Origin: Streptomyces xylophagus
GTDB taxonomy: Bacteria; Actinomycetota; Actinomycetes; Streptomycetales; Streptomycetaceae
Direction: 5' to 3'
DNA length: 64,000 nucleotides
Assembly: GCF_000716435.1 (NCBI RefSeq)
Contig: NZ_JNWO01000010.1
Coordinates: 186,001-250,000, forward strand
Positions 1 to 9,325 of this stretch are shown here, piece after piece (the stretch's first letter is position 1; each line of letters opens with the position of its first letter). Both the position numbers and the translations under genes were made by a program. Below the pieces are notes generated by a model. The model did no database searches and was not told the DNA's origin. It worked only from the letters and a program-made list of their open reading frames with translations.

Positions 1-600
1 CGCGGCCCACCCCAGAGCCAGTCCCACGGCTACGGCGACGACGGCGGACAGCACGAAGTCGAGCCCGGCGCGCCAGAAGTCGAAGGAACCGCTGACGGCC
101 GCGGCGATCGCCACGTGGTACAGCACGATGGCCGTCACGTCGTTGAAGAGGCCCTCGCCTTCCAGGATCGACACCAGCCGCCGCGGCAGCCCGAGTTGAC
201 CAGCGACGGCGGTCGCGGCGACCGGGTCGGGCGGCGCCACGAGCGCGCCGAGTGCCACAGCGGCGGCGATCGGCAGCCCCGGCACGATCGCGCTCGCGAC
301 GGCGGCCACGGCCAGAGTGGTGACGAAGACCAGCGCCACGGCCAGCAGGAAGATGGGCCGGATGTTGGCCGTGAACTGCCGCCAGGAGGTGCGCCGTACG
401 GCCGCGTACAGCAGCGGTGGCAGCAGCAGGGGCAGGATCAGGTCGGGCGGGACGTTCACGTTCGGCACGAAGTCGGCGACCGCGAGGGCCATCCCCAGGA
501 GCGTCATCAACACCGGCGACGGCAGACCGAGCCGGTCCCCGAGCGGGACACTCACCACGGCCCCGAGCAACAGGACGAAAAGCAGGGCCAATTGATCCAC
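1..600 (-). CDS. Na+/H+ antiporter, CPA1 family (N-terminal 200 residues, cut by window edge)
   Basis: The reading frame runs open from a GTG at 600 to the window edge, giving the first 200 residues of a polytopic membrane protein. The translation has successive hydrophobic helices and two landmarks of cation:proton antiporters: a GALVAPPDPVAATAV stretch, and an EGEGLFNDVTAIVLY stretch that matches the conserved E-x-x-x-N-D cation site. The family exchanges Na+ or K+ for protons at the plasma membrane for pH and salt homeostasis. A GGAG ribosome site lies about 10 nt before the GTG. It follows the GNAT gene in the same direction and may be co-transcribed with it. The C-terminal helices and any cytoplasmic tail lie outside the window. 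Confidence 0.88.
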   Translation of the reverse strand, partial: MDQLALLFVLLLGAVVSVPLGDRLGLPSPVLMTLLGMALAVADFVPNVNVPPDLILPLLLPPLLYAAVRRTSWRQFTANIRPIFLLAVALVFVTTLAVAAVASAIVPGLPIAAAVALGALVAPPDPVAATAVAGQLGLPRRLVSILEGEGLFNDVTAIVLYHVAIAAAVSGSFDFWRAGLDFVLSAVVAVAVGLALGWAA

Positions 601-692
601 GGTCAGGGCTCCGGCGGGATCTCGACGTTCACACAGCGGACGCCCCAGCCTGCCACGCCACCCGCCCCACCAGCTTTTTCGACGCCCGTCGG

Positions 693-1163
693 TTACAGGG
701 CGCGCCGCATCGCCCGGTGCGGAATGCCGGCGTCCGCGAACTCCGGGCCGTACGCCTCATAGCCGAGCCGTTCGTAGAACCCGAGCGCGTGCGTCTGCGC
801 ATGCAGGTCTACGGCGGCCAGCCCCCGCGCGCGTGCCGCGTCCTCGATCGCCCGCACCAACGCGACCCCGACCCCGAGCCCACGCGCCTCCTTGGTGACA
901 GCCAGCCGCCCCAGGGACCCCACGGTCAGGTCACCATCGGTCTTCGCGGCAGCCGCCTCGCCGTACAGCAACCGCCCGGTGCCCAGCGGCGTCCCGTCCT
1001 CGCGCACGGCGAGCACATGCGTCGCTACGGCGTCGTAGTCGTCGTACTCGATCTCCTGGGCCACGCCCTGCTCGGCGACGAAGACCTCCTTGCGCACCGC
1101 GAAGCAGGCCTCACGGTCGGCCGGGTCATCGGCGACCCGCACGACGTACGACGTCGGGCTCAT
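693..1163 (-). CDS. GNAT family N-acetyltransferase
   Basis: A 156-residue single-domain protein. The acetyl-CoA pyrophosphate-binding motif is visible as [11 protein letters not shown] around residues 93-103, and the family's C-terminal [11 protein letters not shown] segment follows. Length and architecture fit stand-alone GNAT enzymes that acetylate a small molecule or protein N-terminus; the early [13 protein letters not shown] segment resembles the ElaA-like subgroup. The substrate cannot be told from sequence. Its ATG overlaps the stop codon of the upstream pseudouridine synthase gene (ATGA), so the two are probably translationally coupled. Confidence 0.85.
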   Translation of the reverse strand: MSPTSYVVRVADDPADREACFAVRKEVFVAEQGVAQEIEYDDYDAVATHVLAVREDGTPLGTGRLLYGEAAAAKTDGDLTVGSLGRLAVTKEARGLGVGVALVRAIEDAARARGLAAVDLHAQTHALGFYERLGYEAYGPEFADAGIPHRAMRRAL

Positions 1164-2104
1164 GCGTACGTCTCCTCACGCACCAGGTCCAGGGCCTGCC
1201 GGAGGTCGTCCGGGTACGTGCTCTCGAACTCGACCCACTGGCCGTCGGCGGGGTGCTCGAAGCCGAGCCGGACGGCATGCAGCCACTGACGGGTCAGGCG
1301 CAGCCGCTTGGAGAGCGTCGGGTCGGCGCCGTAGGTCAGGTCGCCGACGCACGGGTGGCGGTGGGCGGCCATGTGCACGCGGATCTGGTGGGTACGGCCG
1401 GTCTCCAGCTTCACGTCGAGCAGGGAGGCCGCGCGGAACGCCTCGATGAGGTCGTAGTGCGTGACCGACGGCTTGCCCTCGGCGGTGACCGCCCACTTGT
1501 AGTCGTGGTTCGGGTGGCGGCCGATGGGGGCGTCGATGGTGCCGCTGGTCGGGTCGGGGTGGCCCTGGACCAGCGTGTGGTAACGCTTGTCGACCGTGCG
1601 CTCCTTGAACTGGCGCTTGAGCGAGGTGTACGCGCGCTCCGACTTGGCGACCACCATCAGGCCGGAGGTGCCGACGTCGAGGCGGTGCACGATGCCCTGG
1701 CGCTCGGCGGCACCGGACGTCGAGATGCGGTACCCGGCGGCGGCCAGCCCGCCGATGACGGTCGTCCCGGTCCAGCCGGGACTGGGGTGGGCGGCGACGC
1801 CGACCGGCTTGACGATCACGATGACGTCATCGTCGTCGTAGACGATCTCCATGCCCTCGACCGGCTCGGCGACGATCTGCACGGGCGCGGGCGCCTGCGG
1901 CATCTCAACTTCCAGCCAGGCCCCGCCGTGCACGCGCTCGGACTTCCCGACCACCGAGCCGTCGACCGTGACCTTCCCCGCCGCGGCCAGCTCGGCGGCC
2001 TTCGTACGGGAGAAGCCGAACATGCGGGAGATGGCGGCGTCGACGCGCTCACCCTCCAGGCCGTCGGGCACGGGCAGGTTTCGGATCTCGGGAACTGTGC
2101 TCAC
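1160..2104 (-). CDS. RluD-family 23S rRNA pseudouridine synthase
   Basis: Isomerises uridine to pseudouridine in RNA, most likely in 23S rRNA. The N-terminus is an S4 RNA-binding domain (about residues 15-75), followed by the catalytic domain with the [13 protein letters not shown] motif; its Asp (about residue 143) is the conserved catalytic aspartate. I chose the GTG at 2104 ([15 protein letters not shown]) because the S4 domain begins soon after it. A GTG 30 nt further upstream, at 2134, is in frame and possible. It lies between lspA (73 nt upstream) and the GNAT gene (4-nt overlap), the usual actinobacterial lspA-rlu arrangement. Confidence 0.9.
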   Translation of the reverse strand: MSTVPEIRNLPVPDGLEGERVDAAISRMFGFSRTKAAELAAAGKVTVDGSVVGKSERVHGGAWLEVEMPQAPAPVQIVAEPVEGMEIVYDDDDVIVIVKPVGVAAHPSPGWTGTTVIGGLAAAGYRISTSGAAERQGIVHRLDVGTSGLMVVAKSERAYTSLKRQFKERTVDKRYHTLVQGHPDPTSGTIDAPIGRHPNHDYKWAVTAEGKPSVTHYDLIEAFRAASLLDVKLETGRTHQIRVHMAAHRHPCVGDLTYGADPTLSKRLRLTRQWLHAVRLGFEHPADGQWVEFESTYPDDLRQALDLVREETYA

Positions 2105-2177
2105 TCGGTCGAGTATGCCGGACGGGTCCGACACCGCCTTACCTGAGCCTGCGGGCCCAGCCCCCGTGAACCGTTGC

Positions 2178-2753
2178 TCAGTCCTTGTGGACGGTGCCGT
2201 CCGGGTCGAGGCCGCGGAAGGAGAGCAGCACGATCAGGATGCCGCCGCACACGATCGCCGAGTCGGCGAGGTTGAAGACGGCGAAGCCCTTGGGCGCGAT
2301 GAAGTCGACGACCTCGCCCTGGAAGATGCCGGGCGAGCGGAAGATCCGGTCGGTGAGGTTGCCGAGGGCGCCGCCCAGCAGCAGCCCGAGCGCGATGGCC
2401 CACGGCAGGCTGTAGAGCTTGCGCGCCAGTCGCGCGATGACCACGATCACGGCGGCCGCGATCATCGTGAAGATGACCGTGAAGGCCGCGCCGAACCCGA
2501 AGGCCGCGCCGGGGTTGCGGATCGCGTGGAACTCCAGCCAGTCCCCGAAGACCTCGATCGGCGCGTGGTGCTCCAGCTTGGCCACCACGAGCAGCTTGCT
2601 GACCAGGTCGAGGGTGTACGCGAAGGCGGCCACCACGAACAGCACGGCGATCCGGCGCCTGCCCCTGGGGCGCGCGCCCTCGCCCTGCTCCGGCTCGGCC
2701 CCCGCCGCCTCTGGGGTATCCGGCGTACCGATGATGCGCTCCGCCTCTGCCAC
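2178..2753 (-). CDS. lspA: Lipoprotein signal peptidase (signal peptidase II)
   Basis: A membrane aspartyl protease that removes the signal peptide from diacylglyceryl-modified prolipoproteins. The 191-residue protein has four hydrophobic segments and both catalytic aspartates in their family contexts: GNLTDRIF (Asp135) and FNLADSAI (Asp164). The first 35 residues form a charged, Pro/Glu/Arg-rich cytoplasmic tail longer than in the E. coli enzyme, a common actinobacterial extension. It starts with GTG. Next downstream is the pseudouridine synthase, probably in one transcript. Confidence 0.95.
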   Translation of the reverse strand: MAEAERIIGTPDTPEAAGAEPEQGEGARPRGRRRIAVLFVVAAFAYTLDLVSKLLVVAKLEHHAPIEVFGDWLEFHAIRNPGAAFGFGAAFTVIFTMIAAAVIVVIARLARKLYSLPWAIALGLLLGGALGNLTDRIFRSPGIFQGEVVDFIAPKGFAVFNLADSAIVCGGILIVLLSFRGLDPDGTVHKD

Positions 2754-2816
2754 GTGAGTCCCTCGAACCTAGGTGCCTGACTGAGGAAGAGGGTACGGCA
2801 CACCTCTCGGCACCCT

Positions 2817-2855
2817 CAGTACCGGCGTTCAGTACTCGCGTTCAGTACCGGCGCT
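2817..2855. repeat. Three tandem 13-bp repeats at the end of the TraR/DksA gene
   Basis: Units starting at 2817, 2830 and 2843 read CAGTACCGGCGTT, CAGTACTCGCGTT and CAGTACCGGCGCT. On the minus strand the rightmost unit encodes the last residues and the stop codon of the TraR/DksA-like protein. The other two lie just past the stop and repeat the same stop-containing sequence. This looks like local tandem duplication of the gene's 3' end. Confidence 0.75.
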
Positions 2856-3792
2856 CCTGCTTCTGCTTGCACTCGACGCACAGGGTGGCCCGCGGGAAGG
2901 CCTGCATACGGGCCTTGCCGATCGGGTTGCCGCAGTTCTCGCACAGGCCGTACGTGCCCGCGTCCAGCTTCCCCAGGGCGCGCTCGGTCTGGATCAGCAT
3001 CTCGCGCGCGTTGGCGGCCAGCGCCATCTCGCTCTCGCGCGTGATGTTCTTGGTGCCGGTGTCGGCCTGGTCGTCGCCGGCACCGTCCCCGGAGTCCCGC
3101 ATCAGACCGGCGAGGGCCTGCTCGGTGGAGGTGATCTCCTCGCGCAGCCGTTCCGCCTCGGACAGCAGCTCGGTACGGGCCTCCTCGACCTCCTCCGGCG
3201 TCCAGGGGTCCTCACCAGGGCGCACCGCGAGCTCGCCGGGCACAGCCGCGACCCGTGCCTTGGGAACCGCCCTCTTCGCCGCCGTGGCCGTACCAGAAGT
3301 CTTCTTCGCAACCACCGTCGTGGCTCCCGTCTGCTCCGCGGCCTGCGCCGCGCCCGCCTTCGCCTTCTTGGCCGCGCTCTTCTTCGTACCGGTCGTGCTC
3401 TTCGTCGTCTTCGTGGTCGTCGTCTTCGTGGGGCTGCTCTTCGCCGTCGTGCTCTTAGGGACGGCGTTTTTCTTCACGGCCGCTTTCTTCACTGCCGCTT
3501 TCTTGGTCGGCGCGGCTTTCGTAGCCACCGTCTTCGTAGCCGTGGCCTTCGTAGCCGTCGTTTTCCCTGTCGGCGGCGCCGCCTTCGCGGCGCTCTTCCC
3601 GGCCACCGCCTTCTTGGCGGCCACCGGTCTCTCGGGCCCCTCCTCGGTCGCCTTCTTCACGGCGGTCTTCCTCGCCGCGGTCTTCTTGACCGCGCTCTTC
3701 TTCCCCCCCACGTCCTTGGTCCCACCGCCGGAGGCACCGGCACTCGTGGACTTGGACGCCGACTGCTGTACGGCGGTCTTCTTCGCCACCAT
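2842..3792 (-). CDS. TraR/DksA-type C4 zinc-finger protein with histone-H1-like Lys/Ala-rich N-terminus
   Basis: The C-terminal ~110 residues resemble DksA/TraR RNA-polymerase secondary-channel proteins and end in a C4 zinc finger, CENC (Cys284, Cys287) and CVEC (Cys305, Cys308). The first ~190 residues are low-complexity: repeated KKTAVKK, AAVKKAAVKK, TKTTTTKTTK and AKKAKAG runs resembling eukaryotic histone H1 tails and bacterial HupB-type tails. I chose the ATG at 3792 because MVAKKTAVQQ begins the basic region, giving 316 residues; 26 further codons are open upstream. The family acts on transcription, and the basic tail suggests nucleic-acid binding. It is divergent from ileS. Confidence 0.8.
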   Translation of the reverse strand: MVAKKTAVQQSASKSTSAGASGGGTKDVGGKKSAVKKTAARKTAVKKATEEGPERPVAAKKAVAGKSAAKAAPPTGKTTATKATATKTVATKAAPTKKAAVKKAAVKKNAVPKSTTAKSSPTKTTTTKTTKSTTGTKKSAAKKAKAGAAQAAEQTGATTVVAKKTSGTATAAKRAVPKARVAAVPGELAVRPGEDPWTPEEVEEARTELLSEAERLREEITSTEQALAGLMRDSGDGAGDDQADTGTKNITRESEMALAANAREMLIQTERALGKLDAGTYGLCENCGNPIGKARMQAFPRATLCVECKQKQERRY

Positions 3793-4099
3793 GGCCGCGG
3801 CCCCTTCACATTTTGTGATCACGCACGCGAATCGTGCTGGGACGATAAATCGACTTGAGTCCCGCGGCAACGGGGCACGCCGCCCGATTCGTCCACCCCC
3901 CTGGCCTCGCGCGGCGAGCCTTCATGCGTTGTGCCCAGCTCCCCGCCGGGTAATCCGCCGAGCCCGGCGTCCCGAATCCACACCGGGAATCCGAACACAC
4001 GTTCAGCGCCATTCGAGTCGTGCGGCAGGCCGACAAGCATCCGGCCGAGGCCTCCGCAAAACCGGTCGGCCGCTGTCCGTGCGGCCCCGTACACTGGGC

Positions 4100-4405
4100 G
4101 GAGCGAGAAGCATGGATGGGGACGAGTAGCGGCGTAAGCAGCCCAGAGCGACCCGGGGACGGTGGAAGCCCGGGGGCGAGCGCGACGTGAAGATCACCCC
4201 GGAGCCGCCGGAAGAAAGCCGCAGCCGATCGGACGCGGCGAGTAGACCCGGTATCGCGACCCCAATGAGGGGGCTCACTGGTGCGCTGGATGCACCGGGG
4301 AGCCAAGGAGGGTGGTACCGCGGGAGCGCGCCGCACACGGCGTACGGAAAGTCGTAGCTCTCGTCCCTCCGGACGGAAGGCAGAAAGTCCGCCGGAGGAA
4401 GCTCG
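4100..4405 (+). promoter_or_regulatory. T-box riboswitch upstream of ileS (probably translational type)
   Basis: The conserved T-box GAGGGTGGTACCGCGG lies at 4308-4323; its TGG segment would pair with the free acceptor end of uncharged tRNA. An isoleucine specifier codon ATC sits at 4193-4195 inside a short stem (GTGAAGATCACC). An AGTAGACCCGG motif typical of the following stem lies near 4240. Instead of a U-run terminator, the 3' part pairs CCTCCGG and GTCCGCCGGAGG around the ileS Shine-Dalgarno (4394-4400), as in actinobacterial ileS T-boxes with very short stem I that control translation. A possible -10 (TACACT) is at 4090-4095. Confidence 0.85.
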
Positions 4406-4408
4406 CTG

Positions 4409-7400
4409 ATGACAACGCCGACGTACCGCCAGGTGCCCGCCCAGGTCGACCTGCCCGCGCTCGAGCACGCCGTGCTCGACTTCTGGCGCGAGCAGAAGAT
4501 CTTCGCCAAGACCCTGGACCAGTCCGAGGGACGCCCCGAGTGGGTGTTCTACGAGGGCCCGCCCACGGCCAACGGCATGCCGGGCGCCCACCACATCGAG
4601 GCGCGCGTCTTCAAGGACGTCTTCCCCCGCTTCCGGACCATGCGCGGCTACCACGTGGGCCGCAAGGCCGGCTGGGACTGCCACGGCCTCCCGGTGGAGC
4701 TGGCGGTCGAGAAGGAACTGGGCTTCACCGACAAGCAGGACATCGAGGCGTACGGCATCGCCGAGTTCAACGCCAAGTGCCGCGAGTCCGTGACCCGGCA
4801 CACCGACGCCTTCGAGGCGCTCACGACCCGCATGGGGTACTGGACGGACCTCGAGGACCCGTACCGCACGATGGACCCCGAGTACATCGAGTCGGTCTGG
4901 TGGTCGCTCAAGGAGATCTTCAACAAGGGTCTCCTGGTCCAGGACTACCGCGTCGCGCCCTGGTGCCCGCGCGACCAGACGGGCCTCTCGGACCACGAGC
5001 TGGCGCAGGGCTACGAGACCGTCGTCGACCCCTCCGTGTACGTCCGTTTCCCGCTCACCTCCGGTCCGCTGGCCGGCCGCGCCGCACTCCTGGTGTGGAC
5101 GACGACCCCCTGGACACTGGTGTCCAACACGGCCGTCGCCGCCCACCCCGAGGTCACCTACGTCGTCGCGACGAACGGCGAGGAGCAACTCGTCGTCGCC
5201 GAGCCGCTGTTCACCAAGGCGCTCGGCGAGGGCTGGGAGACCACCGGTGAGACCTTCACCGGCACCGAGATGGAGCGCTGGACGTATCAACGTCCGTTCG
5301 AGCTCGTGGAGTTCCCGGAGCCCGCCCACTACGTGGTGAACGCGGAGTACGTGACGACCGAGGACGGCACGGGTCTGGTCCACCAGTCCCCCGCTTTCGG
5401 CGAGGAGGACCTCAAGGTCTGCCGCGCGTACGGCCTGCCGGTCGTGAACCCGGTCCGTCCGAACGGCACCTTCGCCGAGGACGTCCCGCTGGTAGGCGGT
5501 GTCTTCTTCAAGAAGGCCGACGAAAAGCTCACCGAGGACCTCAAGGACCGCGGGCTGCTCTTCAAGCACGTGCCGTACGAGCACAGTTACCCGCACTGCT
5601 GGCGCTGCCACACCGCGCTCCTGTATTACGCGCAGCCCTCCTGGTACATCCGCACCACGGCGGTCAAGGACCGCCTCCTCCAGGAGAACGAGAACACCAA
5701 CTGGTTCCCGGACACCGTCAAGCACGGCCGGTACGGCGACTGGCTGAACAACAACATCGACTGGGCGCTGTCCCGCAGCCGCTACTGGGGCACCCCGCTG
5801 CCGATCTGGCGCTGCGAGGACAACCACCTCACGGTAGTCGGCTCCCGCGCGGAGCTGACCGAGCTGACCGGCACCGACCAGTCGGGCCTGGACCCGCACC
5901 GCCCGTTCATCGACGCGGTCACCTTCGCCTGCCCCCAGTGCGGCGAGAGCGCCACGCGCGTGCCCGAGGTCATCGACGCCTGGTACGACTCGGGTTCGAT
6001 GCCGTTCGCGCAGTGGGGCTACCCGCACAAGAACAAGGAACTCTTCGAGTCCCGCTACCCGGCACAGTTCATCAGCGAGGCCATCGACCAGACCCGCGGC
6101 TGGTTCTACACGCTGATGGCCGTCGGCACCCTGGTCTTCGACAAGTCGTCGTACGAGAACGTGGTCTGTCTCGGCCACATCCTCGCCGAGGACGGCCGCA
6201 AGATGTCCAAGCACCTGGGCAACACCCTGGACCCGATCCCGCTGATGGACCGTCACGGCGCGGACGCGGTGCGGTGGTTCATGGCGGCCGGCGGTTCCCC
6301 GTGGGCGGCACGACGCGTGGGCCACGGCACGATCCAGGAGGTCGTCCGCAAGACCCTCCTGACGTACTGGAACACGGTCGCCTTCCAGGCGCTGTACGCG
6401 CGCACGTCCGACTGGGCGCCGAGCGCGGCGGACCCGGCCCCGGCCGACCGGCCGGTCCTGGACCGCTGGCTGCTGTCCGAACTCCACGCGCTCACCGACC
6501 AGGTGACACAGGCTCTGGAGTCCTACGACACCCAGCGCGCCGGCAAGCTCCTGTCGGCGTTCGTCGACGACCTGTCCAACTGGTACGTCCGCCGCTCCCG
6601 TCGCCGCTTCTGGCAGGGCGACAAGGCCGCGCTGCGCACCCTGCACGAGGTCGTCGAGACGGTGACCCAACTGATGGCCCCGCTGACCCCGTTCATCACC
6701 GAGCGGGTCTGGCAGGACCTCGTCGTCCCGGTGACCCCGGGCGCCCCCGAGTCGGTCCACCTGTCGTCATGGCCGGAGGCGGACCTGTCCGTCATCGACC
6801 CCGAGCTGTCCAAGCAGATGGTCCTCGTCCGGCGCCTGGTGGAGCTGGGCCGGGCCACGCGCGCGGAGTCGGGCGTCAAGACGCGCCAGCCGCTGTCCCG
6901 CGCGCTGATCGCGGCGACGGGCTTCGCCGCCCTGGACCGCGAGCTGCACGCGCAGATCACGGAGGAGCTGAACGTCGAGGGGCTCGCCTCGCTGAGCGAG
7001 GTCGGCGGCTCGCTGGTCGACACCACGGCGAAGGCCAACTTCCGCGCCCTGGGCAAGCGGTTCGGCAAGCGCGTCCAGGATGTCGCGAAGGCCGTGGCGA
7101 ACGCGGACGCGGCGGCCCTGTCCCTCGCCCTGCGCGAAGGCACGGCGTCCGTGGAGGTGGACGGCGAGACCATCACGCTGGCTCCGGATGAGGTGATCAT
7201 CACAGAGACCCCGCGCGAGGGCTGGTCCGTGGCCTCCGACTCGGGTGCGACGGTCGCCCTCGACCTGGAGATCACGGAGGAGCTGCGACAGGCGGGCCTG
7301 GCCCGTGACGCGATCCGGCTGATCCAGGAGTCCCGCAAGAACAGCGGCCTGGACGTGGCCGACCGGATCGCCCTGCGCTGGACGTCGACCGACCCGGAGG

Positions 7401-7546
7401 TCATCTCGGCCCTGTCCGAGCACGCAGCCCTGATCGCCGACGAGGTCCTCGCCACGGACTTCGCCCAGGGCGAGGCGGACGACAGCTACGGCGCCCCGTT
7501 CACGGACGAGGGCCTGTCCCTGGTGTTCCGCCTGCACAAGGTGTAA
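4409..7546 (+). CDS. ileS: Isoleucyl-tRNA synthetase (large, eukaryote-like type)
   Basis: Charges tRNA-Ile with isoleucine and edits misactivated valine. The class I HIGH element appears as GMPGAHH (residues 56-62) and the KMSKH loop at residues 598-602. The CP1 editing domain lies between them, and the anticodon-binding domain occupies the C-terminal ~400 residues. At 1045 residues it belongs to the long eukaryote-like class, the class associated with low mupirocin sensitivity in other bacteria (inference only). The ATG follows a GGAGGAA ribosome site by 8 nt; that site is the predicted control point of the upstream T-box. It is monocistronic, with a strong hairpin just after the stop. Confidence 0.97.
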   Translation: MTTPTYRQVPAQVDLPALEHAVLDFWREQKIFAKTLDQSEGRPEWVFYEGPPTANGMPGAHHIEARVFKDVFPRFRTMRGYHVGRKAGWDCHGLPVELAVEKELGFTDKQDIEAYGIAEFNAKCRESVTRHTDAFEALTTRMGYWTDLEDPYRTMDPEYIESVWWSLKEIFNKGLLVQDYRVAPWCPRDQTGLSDHELAQGYETVVDPSVYVRFPLTSGPLAGRAALLVWTTTPWTLVSNTAVAAHPEVTYVVATNGEEQLVVAEPLFTKALGEGWETTGETFTGTEMERWTYQRPFELVEFPEPAHYVVNAEYVTTEDGTGLVHQSPAFGEEDLKVCRAYGLPVVNPVRPNGTFAEDVPLVGGVFFKKADEKLTEDLKDRGLLFKHVPYEHSYPHCWRCHTALLYYAQPSWYIRTTAVKDRLLQENENTNWFPDTVKHGRYGDWLNNNIDWALSRSRYWGTPLPIWRCEDNHLTVVGSRAELTELTGTDQSGLDPHRPFIDAVTFACPQCGESATRVPEVIDAWYDSGSMPFAQWGYPHKNKELFESRYPAQFISEAIDQTRGWFYTLMAVGTLVFDKSSYENVVCLGHILAEDGRKMSKHLGNTLDPIPLMDRHGADAVRWFMAAGGSPWAARRVGHGTIQEVVRKTLLTYWNTVAFQALYARTSDWAPSAADPAPADRPVLDRWLLSELHALTDQVTQALESYDTQRAGKLLSAFVDDLSNWYVRRSRRRFWQGDKAALRTLHEVVETVTQLMAPLTPFITERVWQDLVVPVTPGAPESVHLSSWPEADLSVIDPELSKQMVLVRRLVELGRATRAESGVKTRQPLSRALIAATGFAALDRELHAQITEELNVEGLASLSEVGGSLVDTTAKANFRALGKRFGKRVQDVAKAVANADAAALSLALREGTASVEVDGETITLAPDEVIITETPREGWSVASDSGATVALDLEITEELRQAGLARDAIRLIQESRKNSGLDVADRIALRWTSTDPEVISALSEHAALIADEVLATDFAQGEADDSYGAPFTDEGLSLVFRLHKV

Positions 7547-7561
7547 CCACCACCGGCGCGA

Positions 7562-7602
7562 GAAAGGGCCCGGCCTCCCTGTGCGGGGAGGCCGGGCCTT
7601 TC
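7562..7602 (+). terminator. Hairpin terminator after ileS
   Basis: GAAAGGGCCCGGCCTCC and GGGGAGGCCGGGCCTTTC form a near-perfect GC stem with a short loop, ending in TTTC. It begins 15 nt after the ileS stop. Confidence 0.75.
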
Positions 7603-7629
7603 TCATGTCCGTCAGTCACCCGGCACGCC

Positions 7630-7673
7630 AAAAGGGCGGGGCCCCGGATCGAAATCCGGGGCCCCGCCCTTTT
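7630..7673. terminator. Bidirectional hairpin terminator between ileS and divIVA
   Basis: Perfect 20-nt arms, AAAAGGGCGGGGCCCCGGAT and its complement, flank a 4-nt loop (CGAA), with A-run and T-run on either side. The symmetry suits termination of the converging ileS and divIVA transcripts. It is the second of two strong hairpins in 110 bp. Confidence 0.85.
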
Positions 7674-7708
7674 GAACGCTGCCGACGCCTAAGGCGTACC
7701 AGAGGCTG

Positions 7709-8932
7709 TCAGTTGTCGTCCTCGTCGATCAGGAAGCCGCGCATCGGCGAGGGGGCCTGGCCCATCGGCGACGGGCCCTGCGGCCGTACCGGAGCCATCG
7801 GCTGGGTCATCGCCGGGGACATCTGCTGCTGACCGCCGTAGGACGGACCGGCCGGAGCCGGGCCTCCCATGCCACCCATGCCCTGCGGGCCGCCGTACGA
7901 CGGGGCGCTCGCGCCGGCCGGGGCCATCGAGGGCGCCGGGGACGGCGGAAGCGACGCGGCGGCCGGAGCACGCGGCGGGGCCAGCGAGTCGTCGGCCTGG
8001 GTCTCCAACTGACGCAGCTGGGACTCCAGGTAGGACTTCAGACGCGTGCGGTACTCGCGCTCGAAGCCGCGCAGATCCTCGACCTTGCGCTCCAGCGTGG
8101 CGCGGGCGGACTCCAGGGAGCCCATCGCGACGCGGTGCTTCTCCTGCGCGTCCCGCTCCAGGGCGTCGGCCTTGGCACGGGCGTCACGCTCGAGACCCTC
8201 GGCACGCGAACGCGCCTCGCCGACGATCTTGTTGGCCTCGGAACGGGCCTCGGCGATCGCCTGGTCGGCGGTCTGCTGGGCCAGCGAGAGGACACGGGCG
8301 GCGCTGTCGCCACCGGGGCCCTGCTGCGGCATGCCGCCGCCCATCGGTCCGCCCATGCCCATCTGCTGCTGCATGGGGGGCTGGCCGCCCATCTGACCCT
8401 GCATCGGGCCCTGGCCCATCTGCTGCATCTGACCCTGCATCGGGCCCTGGCCCATCTGGCCCTGCATCGGACCCTGGCCCATGGGGCCCGGCCCCATCGG
8501 ACCCTGGCCCTGCGGACCACCCTGGCCGCCGGGGCCGGGCGGCAGCTGCGGGGCACCGCTCGGCAGCTGGGGCGGGCCGCCCATGGGGCCACCCATCTGC
8601 TGCTGCGGCGGGCCCGATATGCCGGCGGGCACCGGGCCGCCCGGACCGCGCATGCCTTGCTGGGGCATGCCCTGCGGGGGCATCCCCTGCTGCTGCATGC
8701 CGCCCTGCTGCTGGTCCTGTTCGGGGGGCTTGCGCATGTTCTGCTGGTTCTGCGCGGCGGCACGCGTGGCTGCGGCCAGCTTGGCGCGCAGGTCCTCGTT
8801 CTCCCGCAGCAGGCGGGTCAGTTCGGCTTCGACCTCGTCGAGGAAGGCATCGACCTCGTCCTCGTCATAGCCTTCTCGGAGGCGGACGGTCGTGAACTGC
8901 TTGTTCCGCACGTCCTCGGGGGTCAACGGCAT
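7709..8932 (-). CDS. divIVA: Polar growth and cell-division protein DivIVA
   Basis: Coiled-coil protein that marks curved membrane at hyphal tips and directs apical growth and branching. Residues 1-60 are the conserved N-terminal membrane-binding and coiled-coil domain ([13 protein letters not shown] then [20 protein letters not shown]). Residues ~62-205 are a Gln/Gly/Met/Pro-rich insert with tandem GQGPMQGQM units. A second coiled coil ([20 protein letters not shown] onward) runs for about 110 residues, and a Pro/Gly/Met-rich tail ends in LIDEDDN. The insert makes the protein much longer than Bacillus DivIVA, as expected for Streptomyces. It is last in the ftsZ-pgeF-yggS-sepF-yggT-divIVA gene order. 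Confidence 0.95.
   Translation of the reverse strand: MPLTPEDVRNKQFTTVRLREGYDEDEVDAFLDEVEAELTRLLRENEDLRAKLAAATRAAAQNQQNMRKPPEQDQQQGGMQQQGMPPQGMPQQGMRGPGGPVPAGISGPPQQQMGGPMGGPPQLPSGAPQLPPGPGGQGGPQGQGPMGPGPMGQGPMQGQMGQGPMQGQMQQMGQGPMQGQMGGQPPMQQQMGMGGPMGGGMPQQGPGGDSAARVLSLAQQTADQAIAEARSEANKIVGEARSRAEGLERDARAKADALERDAQEKHRVAMGSLESARATLERKVEDLRGFEREYRTRLKSYLESQLRQLETQADDSLAPPRAPAAASLPPSPAPSMAPAGASAPSYGGPQGMGGMGGPAPAGPSYGGQQQMSPAMTQPMAPVRPQGPSPMGQAPSPMRGFLIDEDDN
8390..8480 (-). repeat. In-frame tandem repeats inside the DivIVA linker
   Basis: Near-identical units of about 24-33 bp encode repeated GQGPMQGQM in the Gln/Gly/Met/Pro-rich linker. They are coding repeats likely to vary in number between strains. 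Confidence 0.7.
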
Positions 8933-8984
8933 CTCTTCACCTCAACGTAGTCATCGGCAGTCGGCAAGACCGTATCGTCCACTG

Positions 8985-9275
8985 TCACCTCGCGAGATTG
9001 CCCACGATAGAGATCAAGATGTAGACGATGATCATCAGGACGAAGAAGGACAGGTCGAGCGCCACGCCCCCGAGACGCAACGGCGGAATGAACCGCCGTA
9101 GAAGCTTCAACGGTGGATCGGTGACAGTGTAGGCGGCCTCCAGAACGACCACCATCGCCTTGCCGGGTTGCCATGAGCGGGCGAACTGGAAGACGTAGTC
9201 CATGACCAACCGGAAGATGAGCACGATGAGGAACACCATCAGCGCGATGTAGATCACCTGCGCGAACACGCTCAT
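8985..9275 (-). CDS. YggT family membrane protein
   Basis: A 96-residue integral membrane protein with two hydrophobic segments (about residues 3-25 and 70-93) and an intervening amphipathic region with VTDPPLKLLRRFIPPLRLGG, typical of YggT proteins. The family sits beside sepF, yggS and divIVA in Gram-positive division clusters; its biochemical role is unsettled, with osmotic or division-linked functions suggested. It lies 52 nt upstream of divIVA and 50 nt downstream of sepF. Confidence 0.88.
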   Translation of the reverse strand: MSVFAQVIYIALMVFLIVLIFRLVMDYVFQFARSWQPGKAMVVVLEAAYTVTDPPLKLLRRFIPPLRLGGVALDLSFFVLMIIVYILISIVGNLAR

Positions 9276-9325
9276 GGTCTGTCTTTCCCTCTCCCCTGTT
9301 CCGTGCTTCCTAGCGGCTGTCTGTC

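Noticed and set aside
3806..6760. 984-residue minus-strand open frame opposite ileS
   Set aside because: It is an antisense shadow of the GC-biased ileS codons. It has Arg/Val/Gly-rich low-complexity composition, no domain, no ribosome site, and crosses the T-box.
8390..8480. Short regular repeats as a possible CRISPR array
   Set aside because: In-frame coding repeats without unique spacers, inside DivIVA.
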